Shown one piece after another: positions 34,304 through 46,939 of a stretch of DNA of 64,000 bases (positions are counted from its first letter, which is position 1; every line of letters begins with the position of its first letter). The stretch is from Hedera helix. Its lineage: Eukaryota > Streptophyta > Magnoliopsida > Apiales > Araliaceae. Position numbers and translations under genes: made by a program. The DNA is taken from assembly GCA_947179155.2 (NCBI GenBank), contig OX359269.1, positions 28,229,517 to 28,293,516 on the forward strand. Direction: 5' to 3'. The notes beneath the pieces were generated by a model, which was not told where the DNA came from, did not search any database, and was given only the letters and a program-made list of their open reading frames with translations.

Positions 34304-35811
34304 TGTTAGATTGATCCAAATAGTAGAATGAGAACCTGTAATAGACTATGAGTCCAAGTTCGTCGAGCTAAAGACTTAGTTCACTGAGTTCGCTGAATAA
34401 ATTAAGCAAGTCTGACAGAGTCATCGAGCAGAATGTAAAGATATCAAGCATCACTAAGTGATTGAAGGAAACTCCAATATCGCAAAACGACTTCAAACAA
34501 ATGGGCTAAAACGCAGAACTACAAGAATCGTAGAGTGATGACTGAGCTACAAAGAATATTAGAGTAATGCTGAGTTAACAAAGAATCGTAGAGTGATGTA
34601 GAGTTCCAAGAATTGCATACTGAATTTGTCTGGGGATTAACTCTACGATCCTAGACATTTGGTATTGTAGAGTGCAACTCCTTACATGTTAGTAGCCATT
34701 TTGACAAGAAACTTCTCCAACACATCTCCACCCTAAATATCCTCAAAGTGTGTTGATAGAAAGAAAGATGTCCAATCAATTGTATTTTCAACAGCTATAT
34801 TTAAAAACTCGAGTTTGCCACATCACACAGTGAATTGACAAAGTTGACAAATGAGGCAGCTACAGTAATCTGCCAGTGTGTCAGTTTGTATTGGAAGACT
34901 TTAGTGACAGATACTACTTGAAACAGCAGTAACTTCCAAATAGATATTTTTCAAAGAAAAATCTATAAATAGATTTCAGCTTCAAACTTCAAAACTCTTG
35001 ATCGATCAAGTAATTACATGAGATAAAGCAAAATTTACAAGTCAAAGAGTTCAAAGCTTACCCTAAAAATCCAAGGGTATTCTACGCTTTCTGAAAAAAG
35101 CCACTCTACGCCTTTGAAGAAATCGATCATCACTGCTAAGTTATTTGATGAAGAGCTTAACGTAACTTAGCAACACCTCAAGCATAAACAACAGATAGAT
35201 CACAGTGATCTAAGAAAAAATGAGTTATGGTGGCTCGCCTGATTCAAGATTCTAAGTGAATCAGTTTCTTTGTGAGGTTAATATGAGTTTTGGTGGCTCG
35301 CCTAATTTTGAGTGAATCAGTTCTCTATGTAAGGTTAAGACGAGTTTTGGTGGCTTTCTTGATTCTAATGGAATCAATTCTTTATGTGAGATTAAGTATA
35401 AATGACTTGTTGTAATTGGTTTTGAGAAAATCGTGGTCTTATTGACCTTATCCTTAATGGATGATCCCTGATCAGATGAGTGAAAGAGAGAACTATAAGT
35501 ACTTTAGACTCAGAACCCCTTAAAATTCATTTTCTCCTTTATTACTTTATTACTTAACTACTATATCAACTACAATAAATTGTCATATTAATTGTGATAT
35601 AAACTAAGACTTAATTCCACACTCGTTATCACTAAAATCAAATTTAAGATCTTTAATCAATCTTTAAGGGTTTTATAAAACACAATATTCTGTCGTGCTT
35701 AACTAAAATAGATTAACTGATAAATTATTGGGTAAATAATTTTAATTTGAATCTTTAAAAAGATATATTCAACCTCCCTTCTAGATCTCTTTGTGTCATC
35801 TGGGAATAACA
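34304..35811 (+). mobile_element. Solo Copia LTR (Copia-B type, plus)
   Basis: TGTTAGATTG to GGGAATAACA, about 1.5 kb. The end block ATTCAACCTCCCTTCTAGAT with TTTGTGTCATCTGGGAA is the hallmark of SIRE-type Copia LTR 3' ends. The middle has GGTGGCTCGCCTGATTC repeats also seen at 59790 in the second Copia-B copy, and several CGTAGAGTGATG/ACTCTACGATCC motifs. No primer site or gag follows, so it is a solo LTR. No target duplication is visible; it abuts the Gypsy-2 LTR exactly. Confidence 0.75.
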
Positions 35812-35865
35812 TATTATTTTCATAATTTTTAATAAATATTTTATATTTTATGATTTATTCTTATA

Positions 35866-35896
<31 letters not shown>

Positions 35897-36205
35897 TTTT
35901 ATATTTTTATCATTTATTCTTATACTTTTTTCTTTTATGTTTTATACTGCCAAAGTGTACATAATTCAGTGATTTATTATTTTATTATTTTTTAATATGG
36001 TCAACACTTATTTTTTTACAGTTAACGCATACTTTAGGCATCACAATTCCAGTTAATTTTTGTCAAAAATTGCAATTGGGGTCGACATTGTAAAAATTAT
36101 GAAACTTAATGGAGCAATTTTTAGCCCAATTTTTTTAGGGTTCGAATCATGAATTTAGTGATATTTTGAGTAACAAAAGTGTAATTAATTAGCCCTTTTT
36201 AAATA
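35812..36205 (-). repeat. Unclassified dispersed repeat, right copy (inverted)
   Basis: Reverse complement aligns with 25720-26100, including the AAAGGGCTAATTAATTACAC end and the CATAATTTTTACAATGTCG block. It contains a (TTA)n run at about 35869-35895. Confidence 0.6.
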
Positions 36206-36381
36206 ATAAGATTCAACAATAAAATTTTGAAACTATCTGAAGTTATTCTTTTAAATAATGTAGAAAGAGCTCAACAATCTCTTATAAAAATATCAATATA
36301 TTTTTTTTATGCATATATAGTTTATACAAAATGTAAGAAAATATAATATATATGCACGAAATACATCTTACAAAGTAAGTG
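36206..36381. other. Short unassigned spacer
   Basis: AT-rich DNA between the repeat and an LTR start; nothing recognised. Confidence 0.5.
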
Positions 36382-37248
36382 TAATATCCGAAAATAATAT
36401 GGAAAACTTAGTAATTAGGGTTATGTAATTTTTAACTGTAAAGTAATGGAGTACAACTTTTATTTGAGAAAAGTTATAAGACTAGAAAACTTGTTTCTAT
36501 ATATGTATGGAATACTTTATTTCTCTCATTTTTCACCAACACAAAATCTAAAGCAAGAGAGTTAGAGAGAGAGGGAGGATTAAGCTAGAGGAAGAGAGGA
36601 AAGAAGAGGAAGAAAAGTTCAACCAAGCAAAGAAGGAGAAAAAGAGAAAGGAAGAAGAGCCAAGCTAGGAGGTATAATGTCTAAACCATAAATTTATTTT
36701 AAAAGTGTATATTATTATGAAGTTCAATAAGGATTATAGTAGAATATCATGAGTAAAGTTCTAAGTGATGCATTATGTTGGTATTGTGAAGGATCTTGCA
36801 TGAGAAACCAAGAAATATTGGAGTTTGGTAATAAAAGCTTAAAATTGTCAAAAACTAAAGAAAAAAACCCCTAAAACAGAACATGAAAGTTAAACTTTAA
36901 TAACTCCTAATGTATAATGTATTTTTTAGTGTGGTTTATTGGGTTTGACACCTCTATGAGTTATGTAAACACTACAAAAAGATTGAAACTTAAATTCCTT
37001 GTAGATTATTCCTTGTGATTTTTCTACCAAAACATGATAGAGTAGGAAAATGAGTAAAACTCACTGCCCTAGTTTTTCAATGGACAGTTTCGGATGGTAA
37101 ACTTGTGTAATAGATTATGGCCCTTTTAGGGTTGATACTGTTAGTATCTGTATGATTAAATTTGATGATGACATAATGATAAAATGAGATTATCTATGCT
37201 TAATTTATATTTGTAAAGATAGCTTTTGTGAAGTCCGTTAGTTCCCAA
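36382..37248 (+). mobile_element. Gypsy-type LTR fragment (5' part)
   Basis: Opens TGTAATATCCGAAAATAATA, like the LTR starts at 41133 (TGTAATATCTCGG) and 12226 (TGTAATGAC, minus). A purine-rich AGAGAGAGGGAGG leader at 36560-36670 parallels the promoter modules of the 5.6-kb LTR. The 3' part is missing; a gypsy LTR of another family starts at 37249. Confidence 0.6.
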
Positions 37249-37892
37249 TGAAATACAAATTTAATTTTTCTTCATATATATATTTTCGGAAACAGTAAAG
37301 GTTAAATTGACAAAGTTAAAAGTTAAGGATGTTATGTGCAAATTTCATTATGTCGGACAATATTCGTTTTGTCGGGGAATATTCGAATCGTGCGACGGTG
37401 CCGAAATAGTCAATCATTGGTGGACCCTACAACGGAATATTGTCGGATATAGAAAACGACAGAAGTAATTTTTTTTTATAAAAACAGTATTAACACTTTT
37501 AACTGTTAAAATACCGGCAATAAAAAAAAATAGTAACATACGGTATTTTATGATATTTTATTGTAGCACACGGTATTCTACAGTAGTTAAATGGTATTGC
37601 ACAGTGTTTCATATTATTGATCTGATAACGTGGTTATTACACAATATTCATCAATAATTAATGATACACAGTATTTTGCATTATTGATTCAATAATTGTC
37701 ATTACACTGTATTTTATATCATCAAGCCAATAATTGTTATTACATTGTATTAAATCAAATAATTATCACAGTAGCAAATACACAGTAAATTATATTATTA
37801 AATTAATAATTATCAGTAACGTGTTTAGTACATATTGTTGAATTATTATTATCACTGTGGTAACATTACCTTAATTATTGTATTATTAATGG

Positions 37893-37937
<45 letters not shown>

Positions 37938-38029
37938 GTGAATAGTATGTGGACCCTCTGTGGGGGCCACATGAAATGAGAATTGGTAAGGAATGGCAGG
38001 CAGCGTGCGTTGCTACTTTTGAAAGTTAG

Positions 38030-38089
38030 GCTGGCGTGCAACACGCCAGCAGCACACCTACACAATGCACTCCCCTCTCCTATAAATAA
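38030..38089 (+). promoter_or_regulatory. Hairpin and TATA box in gypsy LTR fragment
   Basis: GCTGGCGTG-CAA-CACGCCAGC: perfect 9-bp stem, 3-nt loop, then CTATAAATAAC 31 bp later. Confidence 0.75.
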
Positions 38090-38897
38090 CTTGCTCAGTT
38101 GAATAGAAAAATCACATCTAAAACATAAAGATTTTCTGCAAGTATATTTTTGTGAATTTTTTATGAGAATAGTAAAGTTATTTTTAGTATTTGTAAAACT
38201 AAAAGGAATGCAAAAAATTTTCAAGTAAGTATTTTATTAAAGAGTAGTAATTGCACAAATACCTATTTCACATGGTATTCACAAATCTTCCTTTATAAGA
38301 TTCTTCTTTAAGAAGATTTATTTTAAAAAGTTTTCTTAGGAAGATTTATTATTATTTTTGAAGTTATTATTTTACACTACAAAAAATTATATTATATAAA
38401 TAATTTTGATAATTCATAATATATGAGTTATCATACACCTTGAAATTTATATGTGATAATTACTAATTATATTATAAATATATAGGTTGATCAACCTCAT
38501 TTTTATCTATATCTAGAGTCACGTGATAAGGTAAGGAATATCAACTTTTTCATCTTCCATTATTCAAACTTGCTACGGTAAATGATATCATTTCTTTTAT
38601 ATTCTTAAACTTACTATGGTAAGTATTGTTCGGTAAAACTTCTGAAATGATCATAATTTTCTTAATAGTTTACACTTCATTTAATATCATTTCAATTGAA
38701 CCTTCCTATTTACGTGAACCTTTCTATTGAACTTCAATCGTTCTTTTGAAATATGGATCTTGAATATCATTCTTGAATTTGAATCCACATCATGTTGATA
38801 ATTTGGACATTATTTAAATCTGCACAAAGTAAAATTGTAAACTTTTGATTTTTATTGTTGTTCCTATTTCTTATGTTTATCAGTTATATCTTTGTTG

Positions 38898-38960
38898 TTA
38901 TTTTAATAATCCAGAATCAAATTGTTGTTAATATCTGTGGCCTGTGGCACATGTTGGATA
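38898..38960. other. Breakpoint approach: gypsy LTR still collinear with Gypsy-2
   Basis: The sequence up to CTTCAGCCT (39036) still follows the Gypsy-2 LTR, then switches without a spacer to Copia-A LTR sequence (ATTTTAAGATAGAATG). Confidence 0.5.
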
Positions 38961-39037
38961 AGGGTGTTGTTAGGTTAAAGGTGATATATTTGATGATGTG
39001 TCTTTTAGGGCACGTGGTGAATGTTCTCTTCAGCCTG

Positions 39038-40636
39038 ATTTTAAGATAGAATGAATTATTAATCAATTAGTTTAGCACAACGGAATATGATTTAGTTACC
39101 CCTCCTTTATATGTTAATGTAATAATTCAACAAGCAGTTATATAATAGTTATAGCAGTTAATAGATACAAGATGAAAGACACTAGGTTTTAAGTGGTTCA
39201 GAGTTCACAAGACTCCTACTCCACTGTTCAGCTCCTTGAGCAGCAAATCCACTAAGGATACTCTTACAATTTTCGAATCACTAAGATTCCTCCAAGACCA
39301 GCAGTCTTGGAACTTTAGTTCACTAAGAACTCTACAAGTCCAACAGACTTGGATATTCTAGTTCACTAAAAACTTTTCTCATGAGTAGTATTGGTTTGGG
39401 TGTGCTACTAAGTTGCGATTAACATAAGTTTCTCAAGAACTTAGTAGCGAGGCAAGATAATTCTTTCGTTTGATCTTTTCGAATTCTTGCGTATTCTTTT
39501 CTAACTAGTGTATTTCTTTTTTTTCTTGTTTAATCTTGGGCGCCTCATATAAGAGCTTCAGATTTCTTTCCGTTTTGAAATCTGTTCTTTTCTTTGGTTT
39601 CTGCCCGTTATCTCATGATAAAGAGCTGCTAAATATTATATTCATTTAGCTCATTAATGCTCTGACCAGGTATTAATTGACCTGCTGATACTGTTCATAA
39701 AAGGTGTCTCCTTTTTCTTCCTTGGGACAAGACGTGACAGTCCTAGGTTTCTGCCAACTCCCATAGAGGTAACTGGTCTCCCATACAATATGGCTGATAG
39801 GATACAGTCTTCTGACTTTAGTGTTACCTTGAAATCTTCACTTTGTTGCTTAGCACGCATTGGTCAATCCTCTGATATTTCTGACTTTAAGCCATTAACA
39901 GAGGTTCACCTGTCACATTGATGCAGACTGTTCTTTTTAACGAAGTTACTTCTGTCTTTCAGTACAAGAGAAGAACCATCAGACGTTTAGGTTCTGGTCT
40001 ATATGATATGTAGCTGAGGAAAGTCGTAATGTTGCTTTAAATGACTCTTGCTTTTGTTCAACGAATCTCTACGATCAACTCTACGATCAATCATGTTGTA
40101 ATGCATGTTCTGTGATAAGGCATATCGTAGAGTTTACTCTACGGCCATTCTGTTGGTCGTAGAGTCCGTTCTATGGTTGCTTGCTTTGGTTTTAGAGTAC
40201 GTTCTACGATTGGGCTTCTTTCTTGGTCGTAGAGTCTGTTCCTTCGATTTGACTAAATCGTAGAGTCTGGTCTATGAACAGACTTGGTCATCGAGTCTTC
40301 CTTGCACGGAATCGTAGAGTCTATTCTACGATCAGACTGAAACGTTGAGTCTTCTTAGCGCGGAGTCGTGGAGTCCATTCTATGATCAAACTAACTGAAG
40401 AGATACAACACAAGATCAACCTAACAGATTTGATCTTTTTAAAATCTAAGTCCTTGTACACTACAAAGGACTTTACAACTCAATACATTCATAACGAAAA
40501 GACCAACCTAACAGTTTTGATCTTATCTAACTAAGTCCTTGTACATCATAAATAATTCAAGGACTTTACAACTCTACTAATGAATGCATTTATTAACTTA
40601 ATTCTTTTCATCAAATCAAATAAGCAATGTTCAACA
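39038..40636 (-). mobile_element. Copia-A 3' LTR, truncated
   Basis: Matches 57412-58995; the first (outer) 75 bp are missing at the junction with the gypsy LTR. The inner end is TGTTGAACATTGC on the minus strand. Contains CGTAGAGT/ACTCTACGA repeats at 40065-40385. A minus-strand promoter candidate is CTCTTATATGAGGCG near 39540-39556. Antisense-looking frames (39654-39860) recur at 58047 in the other LTR and are LTR sequence, not genes. Confidence 0.88.
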
Positions 40637-40662
40637 ATCTCCCCCTATTTGATGATGACAAC
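40637..40662 (-). other. Copia-A polypurine tract and 3' end of internal region
   Basis: Minus strand CATCATCAAATAGGGGGAGA, then TTG before the LTR start TGTTGAACA: the standard SIRE-type 3' border. Confidence 0.8.
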
Positions 40663-40828
40663 ACTAATAACAAAAGGTAGTTTGAACACTTAAATTAAGC
40701 AAATGTATTTAAATGATAGAATGCCTAATATACAGTGAGTGGCTGTATTTCTAATGAAAAATAAATTTTATTGATGTATAGTCAATTATACAATGAGTGG
40801 TTAAAACAAAATCCATAAAGGTAAATAC

Positions 40829-41132
40829 TTATCTCCTTCCACTAGGAGGTCTTCTTCTCTCATCTTCATGCATTTGCCTAAGAGATCTTCTTCTCTCATC
40901 TTCCTGCCTTTACCTGAAGAGTGCTCTCATTTCCTCTTCTACCCTTTTAAGTTCCATTTCTTCCTTTTGCATAGTTTCTTCCTCTTTAACTTGGAGCCAT
41001 GTTTATTATCTGGATGGTCTCGCAATTGAGGATTGTCCTTGATGATTTAGTGCAGATGGTCTTGCAGTTGAATCCTGTCTGAGATGAATTGGTACTGCTT
41101 CAAACCTAGGAGGTTGAATTGACGTTTGAACT
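40829..41132 (-). pseudogene. Copia-A extra ORF, C-terminal coiled-coil end
   Basis: Minus strand MQKEEMELKRVEEEMRALFR, a stop, then RQEDERRRSLRQMHEDERRR and a terminal stop at 40829-40831. Highly charged and helical. It is the end of the ORF that begins at 51437, cut off by the 7.9-kb insertion. The rest of the segment down to the polypurine tract is untranslated. Confidence 0.6.
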
Positions 41133-42071
41133 TGTAATATCTCGGATATTTCACGAGATTTTTTGTTTTAAATGAGGTGTTGATGATGAAATAAAGGTTG
41201 AAGTTTAAAACATAGATTTGGAGAAGTAAAAGGTGTAGAAGTGAGTAAACATTTGACCCTAATCTTGTTGTTAGGATTGAAATGTGAGTGAATGAAGGTT
41301 TTTAAATTTTAGAACCTGGAATATGATTGTGTATACTGGTTTGTATATTAGTAATAAGGTAATATAATACCTTTAAAACTCGGTGAATGTATTTGACTAT
41401 AAGAGATCATGTAAGAAGTTTTAACATGAGTTATGTGAGAAATTTATTAAGAAAATAAATTTCAATTATTGAGATATTTTTAAGTTAACGTGAAGGTGTA
41501 TATGTATAGATACCTATATACTTGGAGGTGTGCTAATTATATTTTTTAAGCCGAGCATGGTAAATGATTAACTAAATTAATCATCAAGAATAATGTAAAA
41601 CTTGATAAATAACGAGTTAAATTAGATGTGTAAATTAGTTAATGTGGTTATTAATTAATGAGAGTGCGTAAACATTAAAAATGTTATTTATTTCCATGTG
41701 AAAAGTTGTTAATAGTAGATTATTAATATTTTATAATTCCATTAGGAAATTAATAATTTGAATTTGTCAAATTGATTTATTAAACAAGCCCAATGTAATT
41801 TAATTTGCTAATTGACTTGAAAATTGTTCATGAGATAATTTAATTGGCCCAATATTGTGAATATGGCAAGCCATATAGGAGGTCCAATGACTTATATTGG
41901 TAGCCCAATTAAATTAATTACTAAGTCCAATGCTAGAGTAATGGTTTAGCCAAAATGAAATTAAATAAAGTCCAAGGTGTGACTCATTTGATGCAAATGT
42001 GGTATATATATATATATATGTATATATTTCACCAATTAAGGAATAAAAGAAAAATAAAAATGGAGGGTATA

Positions 42072-44603
42072 TGTAAGACCCCGAATTTTATGAAATATAA
42101 AATTTAATTTTTCTTCATATATATATTTTTTTCTGAAACAGTAAGTGGTTAAATTAACAAAATTGAAAGTTAAAGATGTTATGTGCAAATTTTATTTTGT
42201 CGGACAATATTCGCTTTGTCGGGGAATATTCGTTTGGTCGGGGAATATTCGTGCCGTACGACAGCGCCGAAATAATAAATTATTGGTGGACCCCACAACG
42301 GAATATTTGTCGGATATAGAAAACGACAGAAATAACCTTTTTAAATAAAAATAGTCAACGGAACTGTTAAAATACCGGTGATAAAAGAATAGTAGCATAC
42401 GGTAGTTATTGGTATTTTCTGTAGCACTCGGTACTCTACAGTAACACACGGTATTGCATAGTGTCTCATATTATTGGTCTGATAATTGACACCGTAACTG
42501 TTACGCATCATTCCATCGATAATTGTCACTGCATAATATTTTATATTATCAATTCAATAATTGTTGTTACACAGTATTTTACATTATTGATTTAATAATT
42601 GTCATTACACTGTATTTTATATCATTGAGTCAATAATTGTTGATGCACTGTTTTTAAAATTATTGAACCTAATAATTGTCACAGTAACATATGCACAGTA
42701 ATTCACATTATTGAATCAATAATTGTCATTACACGGTAACATATGCTTTCTTTTACATTATTGTTATCTCTATTATGATGTTATTTAAACAGTTGTATTT
42801 CATTAATTTATTGACTTGATATCTAAGAGCTAACTATACTGTATTTATAACAATTAGTCATAATAATTGAATTGATAAAGTTATTTGTTTATAATATAAA
42901 GTTAGGTGATTATTAGGTTATATGAAATGAATGGTGTAGATTAAAGTGTGAATTATTATTGAATAATTGAATTGATTTGTTTATAATATAAAGTTAGGTG
43001 ATATGAAATGAATGGTGTAGATTAAAGATAATATAAAATTTGAAATGGATGGTGTAGATTAAAAGATGATCTTTAAATGAATGGTTTAGATTAAAGGAAT
43101 GATAAGATTTTTGGCTATAAATAGAAGCCTTAACTTAAGGATTTTTCATAAACTTCCTTACTTGTTCTTTCTTTCTCTCTCTAAATACTTCTTTGTGTAA
43201 GTTCTCTCTAAGTGTTCTTAAGTCATTCCTAGTTTTGAAATCTTTTACATTCTCCTTTGAATTCCCGAGTGGAATTTTCTTATGTACAGTAACTCTTTCG
43301 AAAAATCATAGTAAATTCATTATTTGTCAGAATTTAATGAATTAAAAGCCTGTCTCTTCAGTTTTTCGTCCTCTACAACTTTGAAGAAGGAAGAAAAGTC
43401 ATCTGAAATCATCTTCATGCCTTAAAATACTAAAAACCGTAACCTATTCAGATTTTCGTAACTATTTTCAGTCTTAGTTTTGAAAATTCATAACTCATTC
43501 ATATTAACTCCGAATTGAGTGATTCTTGAGTCTATGCCGCCTATCTTTACGAGAGTAACATTATTTTAAAAACATAAAGAGATTTTAAAAACTCTAGAAG
43601 ACTCAAAAGTCAGATTCTTTACTGCTACATAGACAAACAAGGAAGGATTTGTTCGGCTAATAAACTTGTTTCACAATATCAAGGTAAGGGATGTCATTTT
43701 TTTTTCATACTCTCAAATTTACTACTCGTAAGGGATACCATCTTTTTCATCTTCCATTATTCAAACGTACTATGGTAAGGGATTATCATTATTTGATTCT
43801 CGATAATAATATTGTTTCTTCCTTACTCATAAGACGTGCCTTTTATTTGCATGTATTAAATTGTGGGAATAACCTTACGGAGCGGATTGCCGCCTGTTGG
43901 TGAATAACCTTTCGTATTCATTCATTATTAATCTCTGAGAATAACCTTACGGAGCGGATTGCCGCGTGTTTGGTGAATAACTCTTTGTACTCAAATTCTA
44001 TTAAATTGTGGGAATAACCTTACGGAGCGGATTGCCGCCTGTTGGTGAATAACCCTTTGTATTAATTTTCTTCACCTTTTGTTAATCAAACCTGCTACGG
44101 TAAGGGATATTATTTTCTTTCATACTCCTAAATCGAAATTTATTATGGAACTATTGCTTCTATAATTCCTGAAAATATTATATGTTCCATAATAGTTGAA
44201 CTTCATTATTTCAACTGAACCTTCCTATTTACGTGAACCTTTCTATTGAATTGTAACCGTTATTCTGAACTGTGGATCTTGAATATCATTTTTAAATTTC
44301 ACTCCACATCATGTTGACAATTTGGACATTATTTGAATCTGTACAAAGTAAACTTCCGATACTTATTGTTATCATATTTCTTCTGTTCATCATTTATATC
44401 ATTCTAATCATCCAAAAATTAAGCTGTTGTGAATATCTGTGGCCGGGGGCACAGATGTGATATATTTGTTGAACAGATGATAGGTTAAAGGCGATATAAT
44501 AGGTTAAAGGCGATACATCTGTTCGGTGTCTTTTATGGCACGTGGTGAAAGTTCTCTTTGGCCCGTAGTGCATAGATGAACTGTTGTTTGGTATGATTAT
44601 CAC
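42072..44603 (+). mobile_element. Gypsy-1-type LTR fragment (3' end missing)
   Basis: TGTAAGACCCCGAATTTTATG as in Gypsy-1; follows it through the three-unit minisatellite (43862-44065) to GGTATGATTAT, where it breaks into the next LTR. TATA at 43116-43124 (TATAAATAG). About 42780-43080 differs from Gypsy-1, holding instead repeated GAATGGTGTAGATTAAAG units, and no stable hairpin precedes the TATA box. Confidence 0.85.
43862..44065 (+). repeat. GC-cored minisatellite, three units
   Basis: Units with AATAACCTTACGGAGCGG and TTGCCGCCTGTTGGTGAA, starting near 43865, 43936 and 44010. Homologous to 3349-3600 but one unit shorter, with a different core base (GAGCGG). Confidence 0.8.
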
Positions 44604-45187
44604 TGATGCAAGAATAACTCAATTAATATTTTGACCATTCACCGTAGAAAGAACTATTCGCAGGTGGAATAATTTTTCTCCTCTTTCCTTAATTTTAGAT
44701 AAGTAGGCACACGCGTTCTAAATTACCCTTATTATTAGAAAACCCCCGGCACGTGCTAAAGATTTAATTTAATAGCAGCTTTAAGAATTAGAGAGATCGT
44801 TGGACTAGACAACACAAGCCACGCGTTTGCATTTAATTTAGATGAATATTCTTCCTAAGATAAAATAATCTTTTGATCTGCAAAATAATTATTAAACTTA
44901 GTTGTGTCACCAACATCAGTAGATTAATATGAATAATAAACTAGTAGTACTCCTAGCAATTAAACAAACCAATCATAAAATTTAAGTACAGAAAAATATT
45001 CAATACTCAAAATATAAATTGAACAATTAAAATAAATTAGATCTCACAGTGTATAAATCTTGATAGCTTCAATCACTTAAACCAAGAAAAATAATTTAAC
45101 TACTCATAATTGTAGAGAACACTAAAGAATAGAAGAGAGAATTTTTCTAATAGAAAAGTTGTGCTTTTACATTGTGTCTCAAGCCTT

Positions 45188-45198
45188 CTATTTATAGG
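45188..45198 (-). promoter_or_regulatory. TATA box of the 44604-45983 LTR
   Basis: Minus strand CCTATAAATAG followed by AAGGCTTGAGACACAATG. Confidence 0.7.
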
Positions 45199-45426
45199 CT
45201 CCAAAATCCTCCCAACCCTAGTAGGAAGTACACTTTCCAAACCCTAAATGGATTTAAAATACAAATAAAAATAAAAGAAAAGTAAAATAATTATTATCCT
45301 AACCCTAATTGAAATTAAAATCCAATTTGGAATCAAAAAGTAGCAAAAATTCGAGAATAATCTTATTTGGACAATTAACGCGCAAGCCAAACACGCCATT
45401 CGCTATAGTGTCGGTCGCCAGCCTCC

Positions 45427-45568
45427 GCGCATTGCGCGCCCTGAGCTCCAAACGACGTCATTTTGTTCCTGTTCTTGCCACTGTTCACATCAACGCGCGC
45501 ATTGCGCGGTTACTCTGATGTAACGGCGTCGTTTCAGCTGTCGGCCAATCCATTCGTGCGCATTGCGC
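45427..45568. promoter_or_regulatory. CpG-rich cassette in Copia-like LTR
   Basis: Three GCGC-ATT-GCGC palindromes (45427, 45497, 45558), AACGACGTCATT (45451) and AACGGCGTCGTTTCAGC (45522). Nearly the same word set as 16838-16999. Confidence 0.55.
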
Positions 45569-46939
45569 GGTCGCCACTTTTTCTAGAAATTACCGAAATG
45601 CCACCGGTTCTAACTTCAACGTAATTACGAAATTGCCATCAACAGCTTTAATTACCATTTTTCTACTAGATCTTTGCAGAATTTACAGATTTACCCCACA
45701 AGCTTATTTTTCCTACAAAATAAAATATAAAATAAATAAAAATAATATAAAAATACTAAAAATAATAAAAACACATAAGAATTAATAAAACACCTAAAAT
45801 ACTAAAAATAAATAAAAAGAAATATAAAATTACTATAAAATTACCTAAATTAACATAACTTAACTAAAATCCTATAAAACCTATTAAAACCAAAATGAGC
45901 TAAATAATCAAACATTTAAGCACACAATAAATGTAAAAACTAAGTATCGGTTAATAAAAATATCATATAATTTAACCCTATCATTAAGTTTGTAGCAAAG
46001 AGGAAGAAAGAAACCAAAAAGCTTAAAAGTGCTTCAATCCCTAACTTTCACTTTAATATTGTGTTTTATATGTTTGGAGTGTTTTTGTTGGTCAAAATGC
46101 ATTTTAATGGTAGAAAATCATTTCCAAAGCTCTTGATGCTTAAATCCATGCTAGATTAGTATATCTAGGGTTTAATGGATTTAACATGAGTTTTGATATG
46201 CATTTATATTGGAAAGTTTGACATAAATAGGAAATCGATTTTCGCCGAAAAACCCAAAATGTAACAGTTCGTTCCCGAAGTTACTATTCACGTTTCGTAA
46301 CTCGTATTCATGATCCGTAAATTTTGGGTGGTAGTACTATGAGATAAGAAGAGATTCCAAGTGGAATGACTGAAAAACATTAAACGAGCTATCCGTGGGG
46401 ATTTCTCTCGTAAAATAGTCCACTGTCGGAAATACCCGAAAACATTCTGTCCAAAACATTAAAAGTCCTGTTTTGGCCACTTTCCCTGTTCTAAAAATTT
46501 CAAAAATTTTATTCATGATTTTATATAGGATGAAACAGCCACTGTCCAAAAATGAGCTTCATCCAACCCCGGATGAGTGAGTTATAACCCGACGTTTCTT
46601 TACGTTTTAAAAGCGAACTACAATTATAACTTGAAATGTATAACTCTGAAAATTATGAACTTTTTAGTGGAGGTACTCCATAATGACAGGAAACTACCAT
46701 ACAAATTCCATAAGTTTCTAATAAAAACCCAATTTTTAATAATTACTGCCATTTTCGTACAGAAATGGACTGCTTAAAAATAGTAAATCAAGATGGAAAA
46801 TTTAACAAAAAATATTTTGTGTATGAAATGAAATATAATAAAGATATCCAAGAGTTATAAAAATAATAAGTCAATTAAGTATTTTTTTTTAATACGAATG
46901 ACTTAAGAAAAATAATGATAAAAGAATAAAATAATTATG

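Larger units (their letters stand above)
37249..39037 (+). mobile_element. Gypsy-2-type LTR fragment (both ends missing)
   Basis: Aligns with 31861 to about 33635 of the Gypsy-2 3' LTR; the first 18 bp and the last 0.67 kb are absent. TATA at 38081 (TATAAATAAC), hairpin at 38030-38050, and an (ATT)n microsatellite at 37898-37935. The right end passes directly into a truncated Copia-A LTR. The 112-codon antisense frame here is poly-Asn from the microsatellite. Confidence 0.85.
44604..45983 (-). mobile_element. Solo LTR, probably Copia-like, minus (1,380 bp)
   Basis: Plus strand TGATGCAAG to CCCTATCA, so on the minus strand TGATAGGG to TTGCATCA. A minus-strand TATA box CCTATAAATAG at 45188-45198 lies near a leader AGAGTATTCTC-like region. 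A CpG-rich cassette sits 230-370 bp upstream of the TATA box (45427-45568). No target duplication is visible (ATCAC left, TTAAG right), so a flank was probably lost. A 69-codon frame at 45309 lies within the cassette. Confidence 0.65.

Noticed and set aside
34299..35816. 5-bp target duplication around the solo Copia LTR
   Set aside because: TCACA on the left and TATTA on the right do not match; the left side is exactly the Gypsy-2 LTR end.
37886..38224. Poly-Asn protein frame
   Set aside because: Antisense to an LTR; the Asn run is the (ATT)n microsatellite.
39654..39860. 68-codon minus frame repeated at 58047-58253 as a conserved small gene
   Set aside because: Both copies lie at the same place in the two LTRs of Copia-A; similarity is LTR identity.
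45309..45518. Arg/Ala/Leu-rich 69-codon frame
   Set aside because: Falls in the CpG-rich LTR cassette; GC bias removes stops.
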